Below are positions 50,162 through 58,477 of a DNA stretch of 64,000 bases, piece after piece. The notes beneath the pieces are model-generated. The model was not told where the DNA came from. It saw only the letters and a list, made by a program, of their open reading frames with translations, and searched no databases. Each line of letters opens with the position of its first letter. Positions within the stretch are counted from its first letter, which is position 1. The position numbers and the translations under genes are program-made. The DNA is from an uncultured Roseburia sp. (lineage in GTDB: Bacteria > Bacillota > Clostridia > Lachnospirales > Lachnospiraceae), in assembly GCA_900539115.1 (NCBI GenBank), contig UQAQ01000009.1, positions 28,883 through 92,882 on the forward strand, written 5' to 3'.

Positions 50162-52192
50162 ATGATACGATTTGAAAAATTTTGTGAACATTATAATAAA
50201 ATCATTGTTTGGGGGGCAGGTACCACCTTTAAAAATAATTATAAGAGAAATTTTGAGGTTGCATATATTGTAGATGCGAACGCAGAATTATATGGAAAAG
50301 AAATACATGGGATTGAAATAAGAAATCCCAAAGTGATTCTGGATGAAGAAATTTCGAAAACTGCAATTTTGATATGTTCCATTTTTGACATGGAAATATA
50401 TCAAAATGCCAGAAAAATGGGAATCCAGTGTGATATATACACACCTAACATGTTATTTCCAAATCCGTTAGTAGATACGAACTATTATTCAGAACCGGAA
50501 TTTATTGAAGACAATTTTGGAAAAGTAAAGTATTCTGTTGAAAAGAATGTTCAGATTGTTATTGCTCTCATGAAAGCACATGGGGTTCGAAAAGTTGTTG
50601 CCAGTCCCGGTGGAACAAATTTCTGCTTTTTGTCCAGCATTCAAAGAGATCCCTATTTTGAGATCTATTCCTCTAGTGATGAACGTTCAGCGGCTTATAT
50701 GGCATGTGGCTTGGCAGCGGAAAGTGGAGAAGTTGTTGCACTCAATTGTACAGGTGCCACGGCATCACGTAATTATATGCCTGGATTAACGGAGGCATAC
50801 TATAGGAAATTGCCGGTTTTGGCAATAACATGTAGCCAATATTCGGGTAGAATTGGGCATAATTGTCCGCAGGTAACAGATCGAACGTTATTGCCAAACG
50901 ATGTTGCGCAATTGAGTGTTCAGGTACCGATGGTAACGACAAATCAAGAACGATGGTCATGTGAAGCAACTGTAAATAAAGCCTTATTGGAATTGACAAG
51001 GCATGGAGCAGGACCAGTACATATCAATTTGATAACGAATTTTAGTATGGACTGTTCTATTAAAGCATTACCGGCAGTAAAAGTGATTCGCAGAATAATA
51101 GACTTTGATAAGTTCCCGCCGATAAAAAAAGGAAAGATTGGAATTTTTGCGGGGGCACATAAAAAGTGGAGCCCTCAATTGCTTTCTGCTGTTGATCGTT
51201 TTTGTGAAAAATACAATGCGGTTGTATTGTGTGATCAAACCAGTAATTATCATGGAGAATATCGTGTATTGGCACCGCTTATTCTTATACAGCAGTTTAC
51301 GGAGAGTTCAATGGAAGAATTTGATCTGCTTATACACATAGGAGATATAACAGGAGCCTACATGAGAATTCAGGCAAAACAAATGTGGAGAGTAAATCCG
51401 GATGGGGAAGTAAGAGATACATTTGCCAGATTGCGTTACGTATTTGAAATGGAAGAAGAAAAGTTTTTCTTGCGTTACAGTACGGTGGACATAGAATCTG
51501 AAGAATTTGGTGTTTCAGCGAAACAAGTAAATGAGTGGAATACTTTGTATAAAAAATTGTATTGTGCTATCCCGGAATTACCATTTTCTAATATGTGGAT
51601 TGCAAAAAATACAGCGGAATATATTCCAGATAATTCAATCGTATACTTGGGAATTCTGAATTCATTAAGAAGTTGGAATTTTTTCGAGCTACCGGAAAAT
51701 ACTACTTGTTATGCTAATACGGGAGGGTTTGGAATTGAAGGGGGTATGTCCTCTTTATGTGGAGCATCATTAGCGGATCCTAACAAATTATGTTTTGGCA
51801 TATTTGGGGATTTGGGCTTTTTTAGTGATATTAATGTATTGGGCAATCGTCATATTGGCAAAAATTTAAGAATTATGGTCGTTAATAATGGTGCCGGTGC
51901 AGAGTTTTATTCCAAATATAGCATGTGTATTCAGGTTTACGGGGAGGATTTAGGGCCGTATTGTGCTGCGGAAGGCCATTTTGGATCCAAATCAACTAAG
52001 CTGATTAAGGATTTTGTAGAAAATTTAGGATTTGAATATATGAGTGCTGCAAGTAAAGAAGAGTATTTGATGAAAATGAAACATTTTACAGATCAAACGT
52101 CAAATGAGAAATCAATCTTATTTGAGGTCTTTACCGATTGTGAGTCAGAGGCGCTGGCAAGAGAAAAAATACAGACAATTAAGTTAATATAA
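50162..52192 (+). CDS. MenD-like thiamine diphosphate enzyme with N-terminal Rossmann-like domain
   Basis: Residues 1-105 are a small nucleotide-binding-type domain: KIIVWGAGTTFKNN near 14-27, VAYIVDANAELYGKEI, TAILICSIFDMEIYQNARKM. From about 125 on it is a thiamine diphosphate enzyme of the MenD/acetolactate synthase group: VVASPGGTNFCFL near 143, catalytic-type Glu in SSDERSAAYMACGLA near 173-187 and the cofactor motif FGDLGFFSDINVLGN near 548-562 followed by MVVNNGAG. Such enzymes join a 2-oxo acid-derived acyl anion to an acceptor. The same N-terminal domain opens the next protein. AGGAG lies before ATG 50162. Confidence 0.82.
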   Translation: MIRFEKFCEHYNKIIVWGAGTTFKNNYKRNFEVAYIVDANAELYGKEIHGIEIRNPKVILDEEISKTAILICSIFDMEIYQNARKMGIQCDIYTPNMLFPNPLVDTNYYSEPEFIEDNFGKVKYSVEKNVQIVIALMKAHGVRKVVASPGGTNFCFLSSIQRDPYFEIYSSSDERSAAYMACGLAAESGEVVALNCTGATASRNYMPGLTEAYYRKLPVLAITCSQYSGRIGHNCPQVTDRTLLPNDVAQLSVQVPMVTTNQERWSCEATVNKALLELTRHGAGPVHINLITNFSMDCSIKALPAVKVIRRIIDFDKFPPIKKGKIGIFAGAHKKWSPQLLSAVDRFCEKYNAVVLCDQTSNYHGEYRVLAPLILIQQFTESSMEEFDLLIHIGDITGAYMRIQAKQMWRVNPDGEVRDTFARLRYVFEMEEEKFFLRYSTVDIESEEFGVSAKQVNEWNTLYKKLYCAIPELPFSNMWIAKNTAEYIPDNSIVYLGILNSLRSWNFFELPENTTCYANTGGFGIEGGMSSLCGASLADPNKLCFGIFGDLGFFSDINVLGNRHIGKNLRIMVVNNGAGAEFYSKYSMCIQVYGEDLGPYCAAEGHFGSKSTKLIKDFVENLGFEYMSAASKEEYLMKMKHFTDQTSNEKSILFEVFTDCESEALAREKIQTIKLI

Positions 52193-52204
52193 TGGAGGAG
52201 AGAG

Positions 52205-53317
52205 ATGATTACTTATGAAGAACTAAAAAAAGCGTATAAAAAAATTGTAGCATGGGGTGGTGGTCCCGGATTTTCTGAATTATATAAAGGGGACAAAAAG
52301 GACATAGCATATATAGTAGATTCCAATGAAAAGTTATGGGGAAGTATTGTAAGTGCAACGGATATCATGATCTGTTCTCCGCAAAAAGTATTAGAGGAAA
52401 ATTCGCAGGATACGGTTATTATAATAACCTCTGAGTGGAAATCGGAAATATATCAAAGTGCAAGAAAAATAGGAATTAAATGTGATATTTATTCAGCAAA
52501 TGAAATTATATTTGAAAAGGAAGTGGGGAAAATTGTCAAGATTCCAATTCCGGTATTACAAGATTCACAAAAAATGCTAACTGGCAAAGTAGCGTTGATT
52601 ACAGGGGGAAGTAGTGGAATAGGATATGGGATTGCGGAACAGTTTTTGAAAAGTGGCTGCAAGGCTATTATAGCAGGTACCAATAAAGAAAAATTGGAAA
52701 AGTGTCAAGAGGATTTAAAGCAATATGGAAGTGTAAAATCCATTGTACTGAATGTACTGGAAATTGATAAATTTAGAGATAAAATAACAGAAGCGGCAAT
52801 GCTTTTTGAAGAAAATAGAATTGATATATTGGTGAATTCAGCCGGGAGAAATGTGGCTTCCGGGTTTATGGACATAGGCCCAGAAGAATATGATTCTGTA
52901 ATGGATGTAAATGTAAAAGGTGTATTCTTTATGTCTCAGGCAATGGGAGAATATATGATTGCCCATAATATTCAAGGACACATATTAAATATATCGTCAG
53001 CGGCATCTTTGCGCCCGGCATGGACACCGTACCAAATTTCCAAATGGGCAATTAAGGGGTTTACGTTAGGATTGGCAGATATGCTGCTTCCTCATGGAAT
53101 TGTAGTTAATGCAATTGCTCCGGGACCGGTTGCTACGCCAATGCTGGGAAAAGAAGTAACGGATACGATAGAGTTAGCTTCGCCATCAGGTCGATATGCA
53201 CTCCCTTGTGAAATTGCTGCGTTAGCAGTGTTTATGGTAAGTGATTTTGGAAATTTAATTGTCGGAGATACATTTTATATTACGGGTGGAGGAGGAGTGA
53301 TTAGTTTGCATCGATGA
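52205..53317 (+). CDS. SDR reductase 4 with N-terminal Rossmann-like domain
   Basis: Residues 1-105 repeat the domain seen in the preceding enzyme (KIVAWGGGPGFSELY near 12-26, IAYIVDSNEKLWGS, VIIITSEWKSEIYQSARKI). Residues about 125-370 are a classical SDR: ITGGSSGIGYGIAEQF near 130-145, LVNSAGRN near 213 and YQISKWAIKGFTLG with catalytic Tyr near 276, then VNAIAPGPVATPM. GGAGGAGAG precedes ATG 52205, 12 bases after the previous stop. Fusion to the same front domain points to action on a common substrate or docking partner. Confidence 0.85.
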   Translation: MITYEELKKAYKKIVAWGGGPGFSELYKGDKKDIAYIVDSNEKLWGSIVSATDIMICSPQKVLEENSQDTVIIITSEWKSEIYQSARKIGIKCDIYSANEIIFEKEVGKIVKIPIPVLQDSQKMLTGKVALITGGSSGIGYGIAEQFLKSGCKAIIAGTNKEKLEKCQEDLKQYGSVKSIVLNVLEIDKFRDKITEAAMLFEENRIDILVNSAGRNVASGFMDIGPEEYDSVMDVNVKGVFFMSQAMGEYMIAHNIQGHILNISSAASLRPAWTPYQISKWAIKGFTLGLADMLLPHGIVVNAIAPGPVATPMLGKEVTDTIELASPSGRYALPCEIAALAVFMVSDFGNLIVGDTFYITGGGGVISLHR

Positions 53318-53341
53318 CAGTAGATATGAAAGGTGGAATAA

Positions 53342-53845
53342 ATGGTGTCTTGGATTAGTTTTGGTATAATATTAATTGGTGTAAGTCTGATTTGTTTTTT
53401 CTGTGGTTATAGACAGGGGATTCTTGTACAAGTATCAGATCAAAGAAAGCGTATGGCAGAACAGATTCAATACCAAAATTTTATGAAATGTAAACAAATA
53501 ATTAAACAAAATAATATACCATTAGAAAATTATTTTATCAATAGAAATCAAAATAGAATTGCAGTGTATGGTTTGGGACAATACTATTTTGAAATTTTAC
53601 TAAACTTCGATACAAGTAAATTTGAAACAATTTATTTAGGGGATCGTAATAAATTGGATAAACAGGAATCGGTGTCACAGACGGTTTATACGATAGATGA
53701 ACTGGTAAAAAAACCAATTGATGCAGTTTTAGTTACTTCAATATTATATTACGATGAAATACGAAAGGAATTTACCGAAAAAGGGATGAAATGCCCGATT
53801 ATTTCATATGAGGATTTAGTATATAATGCAAAAAAGGAGTTATAA
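53342..53845 (+). CDS. Membrane-anchored small Rossmann-like domain protein
   Basis: The 167-residue protein has one N-terminal membrane segment (ISFGIILIGVSLICFFCGY near 5-23), a basic linker and, from about 75, a domain resembling the front domain of the two preceding proteins: RIAVYGLGQYYFEI near 77-90, IYLGDRNKLD, DAVLVTSILYYDEIRKEF. I do not know its function. It could tether the pathway to the membrane. GGTGGAAT before ATG 53342 is a moderate ribosome site. Confidence 0.65.
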   Translation: MVSWISFGIILIGVSLICFFCGYRQGILVQVSDQRKRMAEQIQYQNFMKCKQIIKQNNIPLENYFINRNQNRIAVYGLGQYYFEILLNFDTSKFETIYLGDRNKLDKQESVSQTVYTIDELVKKPIDAVLVTSILYYDEIRKEFTEKGMKCPIISYEDLVYNAKKEL

Positions 53846-53850
53846 TTTAG

Positions 53851-54951
53851 ATGAAAACAGTTGTTATAAGTACATGGACGGGAGTATTGTCCTTAAATTA
53901 TGGTTCGGCTCTGCAAACGACAGCATTGCAAAAATTAGTAAAAGATTTAGGGTATAATCCAATTACAATAAATAATCAATATAATAATGAAAAAAGAAAA
54001 TTTAGTTTGAAATTTCCAAAGTTACAGAGAAAGGAATATTGGAAAACGAAAAAGAAATTTGATGTTTATTTTAAAAAAGAAGTTAAATTATCAAAAATAT
54101 GTTATAATAATGATGATGCAAAGGTGATAGCAGAAAAAGCACATATTTTGATGTGTGGCAGTGATGCAATTTGGAATTCAAACTGGATATGTCCGTTGTT
54201 CCTATGGGATTTTAAAGATTTAAAAAATAAACCTAAAATTGCTTATGCATCCTCTATTCAGAGAGGTGATGTGAATTATGATATGGCAAATGCATTAAGA
54301 AGTTTTGTAGCAATAAGCGGTAGAGAACAAAAGGTAGGAAAGCTGGTTTCGAAATATACAGATCTACCGATTGAAACGGTTCTTGATCCCACCCTGACCG
54401 TATCAGCAACTTATTGGGAAGAAAAATCGGAGAAAAGGCTAATAGAAGATGATTATGTTTTGGGCTATTTTATTTCAGATGCAGAAGTACACCGATTGTC
54501 TGTTGAAGATGTAAAGAACAAATATGGAAATGTAAAAGTTGTGTACATTAACACAAATTGGATTGATAAAATAGAGGGCTTTACTGAATATAGAGGTGAA
54601 GATTATCAGGGAGTTGTCGGACCAAGAGAGTTTTTATCTTTAATTCGATATGCCAAGGCAGTATGTACAGATTCTTTTCATGGAATGGCTCTGTCTATTG
54701 CTTTTAATACAGAATTTTATGTTTTTGGCAGAGAAGATATGTGGAAAAATGGTGCGGATTACAGATTTTTGGATTTGTTTGATCGACTGGAAATTGGTAA
54801 TCGTTTTATTGAAAAAAATGTTCAAATCAATACTTTGCAAGAAATTGATTGGAGTATTGTTGAACGAAATTTGGAAAAGGAGCGGGAGCATTCTATAAAA
54901 TATTTAACCGAAGCATTTGCTAGAGCCGAAAGAATGATATGCAACATATAA
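53851..54951 (+). CDS. Polysaccharide pyruvyl transferase family protein
   Basis: The 366-residue protein begins VVISTWTGVLSLNYGSALQT then TALQKLVKDLGY, a family pattern, and ends with AVCTDSFHGMALSIAFNTEF near 267-286, the conserved DSFHG motif. Family members transfer pyruvate from PEP to sugars as ketals or act as glycosyltransferase-like enzymes. The gene is very AT-rich. GTTATAATTTAG lies before ATG 53851, and the ribosome site AAAGGAG sits at the end of the preceding gene. Substrate unknown; a pyruvylated surface glycan is one possibility. Confidence 0.87.
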   Translation: MKTVVISTWTGVLSLNYGSALQTTALQKLVKDLGYNPITINNQYNNEKRKFSLKFPKLQRKEYWKTKKKFDVYFKKEVKLSKICYNNDDAKVIAEKAHILMCGSDAIWNSNWICPLFLWDFKDLKNKPKIAYASSIQRGDVNYDMANALRSFVAISGREQKVGKLVSKYTDLPIETVLDPTLTVSATYWEEKSEKRLIEDDYVLGYFISDAEVHRLSVEDVKNKYGNVKVVYINTNWIDKIEGFTEYRGEDYQGVVGPREFLSLIRYAKAVCTDSFHGMALSIAFNTEFYVFGREDMWKNGADYRFLDLFDRLEIGNRFIEKNVQINTLQEIDWSIVERNLEKEREHSIKYLTEAFARAERMICNI

Positions 54952-55031
54952 AGTATTGCCGGAGATGAATTAAAATATTGAGTAGATGATTCTCTAGACA
55001 AGTTCATTTTATAAAGTGGACAGAGAAAGGA

Positions 55032-55901
55032 GTGAGTATTATATTTTTTACTAAGATATTGCTGGTTGGATCCGGTACAATTGCATGTGATTGTTTAAAT
55101 GAAATTGTTAAGTATGTAAATGGATCCGATATTCATGTTATGGAAATGGAGGGATCAAGCCTTTCATTTTTAAAAAAACAATGTAAAAAGAATAATGTGG
55201 AATATATTTCCTGTTTGAGACAAAATATCCTTGAGCATCTTATGCGATATACAAACAAGGGAGAGGTTCTTATTATAAGTGCGAATAATGAATATATTTT
55301 TCCCGCGGAGCTTGTAAAACTGGAAAATGTTACCATAATTAATTTCCATTATTCCCAATTACCGCTTTACCGGGGAGTAAATATACCAACTTGGGTAATT
55401 TACAATGAGGAAAAATATACCGGAGTAACATGGCATTATGTAACGGATCAAATTGATCATGGAAAGATTATTGCACAAAAAGAAATAGAGATTACGGAGA
55501 GTACGACAGCGTTTGATATTGCCAGAAAGGGTATGAAAATTGGGATTGCCTTGTTTTCAGACTTTGTTGAAGAACTTTTAAAAGGGAAAAAAATGGGATA
55601 CGATGTGGAATATTCTTCCGAAAGCAAACTGTTTCGTAAAAGTATACTTCCACAGGGAGGGATACTGCATCTGGACGATACTGCCCACAATATACAGAAA
55701 TTATTGCGAGCATATGATTATCATGGCAGCAACGTGATTCCCCCGTTAAAAGTAGATTATGAACATGAATTATGGAACGTTAAAAAATATGAAATACGAG
55801 AATATTCCCACAATGAACTGCCTGAATTTGAATTGAAAGAAAAAAATTTGATTGTTAATAAGGATGGTGGGAAGATACATATTATACTTTGTAAAGCATA
55901 G
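55032..55901 (+). CDS. Formyltransferase family protein (start uncertain)
   Basis: The 289-residue frame resembles the catalytic domain of methionyl-tRNA/sugar formyltransferases: ILLVGSGTIACDCL near 10-23, IINFHYSQLPLYRGVNIPTW near 105-124 with the catalytic His, and VTDQIDHGKIIAQ near 139-151 with the catalytic Asp. Such enzymes N-formylate amino sugars with formyl-tetrahydrofolate. The start is unclear: AAAGGAG (55026-55032) overlaps GTG 55032, and no ATG, GTG or TTG stands at good spacing; ATT 55038 or ATA 55041 would. The GTG is given as the outer limit. It would decorate a glycan amino group (inference). Confidence 0.78.
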   Translation: MSIIFFTKILLVGSGTIACDCLNEIVKYVNGSDIHVMEMEGSSLSFLKKQCKKNNVEYISCLRQNILEHLMRYTNKGEVLIISANNEYIFPAELVKLENVTIINFHYSQLPLYRGVNIPTWVIYNEEKYTGVTWHYVTDQIDHGKIIAQKEIEITESTTAFDIARKGMKIGIALFSDFVEELLKGKKMGYDVEYSSESKLFRKSILPQGGILHLDDTAHNIQKLLRAYDYHGSNVIPPLKVDYEHELWNVKKYEIREYSHNELPEFELKEKNLIVNKDGGKIHIILCKA

Positions 55902-55925
55902 TGTGCAGGAAAAAGGAGAGTGTAT

Positions 55926-56579
55926 ATGGATATACAAACTTATATTTTTGAGCCAATAGATGCGCGTATGTATGTCCTCATAGAGGGGAATAGTGCTCTG
56001 ATTGTTGATCCAAGTATTCAGAAAGAGCTGAAGGATACATTAAAGAAAAGGCAAGTAGAAAAAATTACAGTTTTACTGACACACGAGCATTATGATCATA
56101 TTTCGGGAGTGAATTGGCTGAGAGATAATTTTAGTGATGTTGAAGTTATCTGTTCTAAAAAGAGTGTACCCGGATTGAAAGACGCTAAGATAAATTTGTC
56201 TGAATTTTATGAGGTGTTATTTATATCGAAGGATCAAAAAGTAAGAGAATATCTCGAAAAAATGAATGTTCAGCCCTATTCGTGCACAGCCGATATAGTA
56301 TTTGAAGAAGAGATGTATATGACATGGAAAACTCATTCTTTGAAGTTAAAAGAGACACCGGGACACTCCAGAGGAAGTATCTGTATCTTAATGGATGATG
56401 ATATCCTTTTTTCAGGCGATACACTTGTTAGCGGCGAGAAAACCATACTTCGTCTGCCGGGAGGCAGTAAAAAGGATTTTGCAGAGATAACGATGCCGTT
56501 TCTTAATTCTCTGGATGGCGAATGGATGGTCTATCCGGGGCATGGAGAACCACAAAAGCTGTACAAGTATTTTGAATAG
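55926..56579 (+). CDS. Metallo-beta-lactamase fold hydrolase
   Basis: The 217-residue protein starts at ATG 55926, seven bases after AAAGGAG. Metal-binding motifs are LTHEHYDHISG near 54-64, PGHSRGSICIL near 146-156, FSGDTL near 164-169 and YPGHGEP near 205-211, as in glyoxalase II-like hydrolases. A role as thioesterase releasing or proofreading carrier-bound acyl groups would fit the setting, but this is inference. It is the last AT-rich gene before the phosphonate genes resume. Confidence 0.85.
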   Translation: MDIQTYIFEPIDARMYVLIEGNSALIVDPSIQKELKDTLKKRQVEKITVLLTHEHYDHISGVNWLRDNFSDVEVICSKKSVPGLKDAKINLSEFYEVLFISKDQKVREYLEKMNVQPYSCTADIVFEEEMYMTWKTHSLKLKETPGHSRGSICILMDDDILFSGDTLVSGEKTILRLPGGSKKDFAEITMPFLNSLDGEWMVYPGHGEPQKLYKYFE

Positions 56580-56615
56580 CCAACGAATAAATAAGGTAAA
56601 TGCAGGAGAATGGTT

Positions 56616-57311
56616 ATGGAAAATGCAATTATAATGGCAGCAGGAATGGGAACCCGAATGCGTCCTGTTACCGAAACGATACCCAAACCGCTCGTTAAAG
56701 TTCATGGAATCCCTATGGTGGAAACGGTCATTAAGGGGCTTGAGAGACGACGGATTGACGAGATTTATCTGGTTACCGGCTATCTTGGTGATCAGTTTTC
56801 TTACCTGACAGAAAAATACAGTAATATACATATCATCGAGAATACCGATTATGAAAACATAAATAATATTTCTTCTATTTATGCAGTAAAAGAGGTACTT
56901 GATAATGGTGCGGATTATCTTATCTGTGAAGCGGATCTGTATGTTGGCGATGGAAAGATTTTTGATAAGAAATTGGAACATTCCTGTTATTTTGGAAAAA
57001 TGATACCCGGTTTTTCCGAAGACTGGGTTTTTGAACAGAATTCTGAGGGCAGAATTATCCGGGTAGGAAAGGGCGGCACGGACTGTTATAATATGGTTGG
57101 TGTTTCTTATTTCAATTCCCATGATGCAAAAATTTTAAAAGAAGAGATAGAAAAAGCATATGAAGTACCGGGATTTGAAACGTTATTTTGGGACGACGTA
57201 GTTGATCGGAATCTGGATAAACTGGATCTAATTGTTGAACCGGTAGAAGAAGGGCAGATTATTGAAATTGACACCGTAGAAGAACTTGAAAGGATAAATA
57301 AAAGCAGGTAA
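56616..57311 (+). CDS. pntC: LicC/PntC-type cytidylyltransferase
   Basis: The 231-residue protein starts best at ATG 56616, eight bases after GCAGGAGA; ATG 56610 is too close. It is a sugar-nucleotide-type transferase with IIMAAGMGTRMRPVTETIPK near 5-24 and PLVKVHGIPMVETVI, then ICEADLYVGDGK near 112-123. It matches the phosphocholine cytidylyltransferase (LicC) group, which includes 2-AEP cytidylyltransferase (PntC). Next to phosphonopyruvate decarboxylase and in a locus with pepM and LicD genes, formation of CMP-2-AEP from CTP is the likeliest reaction. Choline or ethanolamine phosphate remain alternatives. Confidence 0.8.
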   Translation: MENAIIMAAGMGTRMRPVTETIPKPLVKVHGIPMVETVIKGLERRRIDEIYLVTGYLGDQFSYLTEKYSNIHIIENTDYENINNISSIYAVKEVLDNGADYLICEADLYVGDGKIFDKKLEHSCYFGKMIPGFSEDWVFEQNSEGRIIRVGKGGTDCYNMVGVSYFNSHDAKILKEEIEKAYEVPGFETLFWDDVVDRNLDKLDLIVEPVEEGQIIEIDTVEELERINKSR

Positions 57312-57323
57312 AAGGAGAAAGAT

Positions 57324-58448
57324 ATGCAGGTAGAAACTTTTGTGAATATGCTGAATGTTGATTTTTATACAGGAGTACCGGATTCTTTATTGAAGCCATT
57401 GTGCAATTATCTTATGGATGCTTATGGAATTGATTCTAAGCATCATATGATTGCAGCAAATGAAGGAAATTGTACAGCGATTGCAGCAGGATATCATTTG
57501 GCGACGGGAAAAGTGCCTGCTGTGTATATGCAAAACAGTGGAGAAGGGAATGTTATTAACCCGCTGGCTTCTCTTTTGAATGATAAAGTATATGCGATAC
57601 CGATGATATTTATCGTAGGATGGCGCGGGGAACCCGGTGTACATGATGAACCACAGCACATTTACCAGGGCGAAGTTACGGTAAAACTTTTAGAAGATAT
57701 GGATGTAGCGGCATATGTGGTTACGAAAGAGACGACAGAAGAAGAGTTGGATGCGCAAATGCAGGTGTTTCGCAGCCTATTAGCCAAGGGAAAAGATGTT
57801 GCTTTCGTAGTGAAAAAAGGGGCTCTTTCTTTTGAAAAAAATGTGGAGTATTCGAATAAAAATCATATGCGCCGTGAAGAGATTATTGAGCATATAGTAA
57901 ACGTATCGAAAGAAGATCCTATTTTGTCCACGACGGGAAAAGCCAGCCGTGAATTGTTTGAAATCCGGGAAAAAAACGGACAGAGTCATAAGTATGATTT
58001 TCTTACGGTAGGTTCGATGGGACATACTTCATCGATTGCACTTGGCGTAGCGTTGCAAAAACCACAGCAAAAGATATGGTGTATCGATGGAGATGGGGCA
58101 ATGCTTATGCATATGGGGGCGATGGCCGTAATTGGTGCCAATAAGCCGTCTAATTTGGTACATATAGTTATTAACAATGGTGCACATGAAACGGTAGGAG
58201 GTCTGCCTACAGTGGCATCAGAGATAAATCTGGTGAAAATGGCAGAGGCCTGCGGATATCCGTATGCTGTCCGTGTGAGTGAATTTGAACAGCTGGATAA
58301 GGAATTACAGGCAGCAAAAGAGCGCAGGGAATTAACACTTATTGAGGTGGAATGTGCAATCGGTGCACGCGAAGATCTTGGACGACCAACCACGACAGCG
58401 TTGGAAAACAAAGAGAATTTTATGCGATATCTGCAGGAAAGGCAGTAG
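57324..58448 (+). CDS. ppd: Phosphonopyruvate decarboxylase
   Basis: This thiamine diphosphate enzyme converts phosphonopyruvate to phosphonoacetaldehyde, pulling the PEP mutase reaction forward. The 374-residue product has DFYTGVPDSLLKPLCNYL near 13-30, ANEGNCTAIAAGYHLATGK near 45-63, YMQNSGEGNVINPLASL near 69-85, GWRGEPGVHDEPQH near 99-112, and the cofactor motif DGDGAMLMHMGAMAVIG near 252-268. These are family hallmarks; sulfopyruvate decarboxylase is the closest alternative and is excluded by context. AAAGGAG precedes ATG 57324. Confidence 0.94.
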   Translation: MQVETFVNMLNVDFYTGVPDSLLKPLCNYLMDAYGIDSKHHMIAANEGNCTAIAAGYHLATGKVPAVYMQNSGEGNVINPLASLLNDKVYAIPMIFIVGWRGEPGVHDEPQHIYQGEVTVKLLEDMDVAAYVVTKETTEEELDAQMQVFRSLLAKGKDVAFVVKKGALSFEKNVEYSNKNHMRREEIIEHIVNVSKEDPILSTTGKASRELFEIREKNGQSHKYDFLTVGSMGHTSSIALGVALQKPQQKIWCIDGDGAMLMHMGAMAVIGANKPSNLVHIVINNGAHETVGGLPTVASEINLVKMAEACGYPYAVRVSEFEQLDKELQAAKERRELTLIEVECAIGAREDLGRPTTTALENKENFMRYLQERQ

Positions 58449-58477
58449 CAGTTAAGATCAGGAAGGAATAGAGAAAG

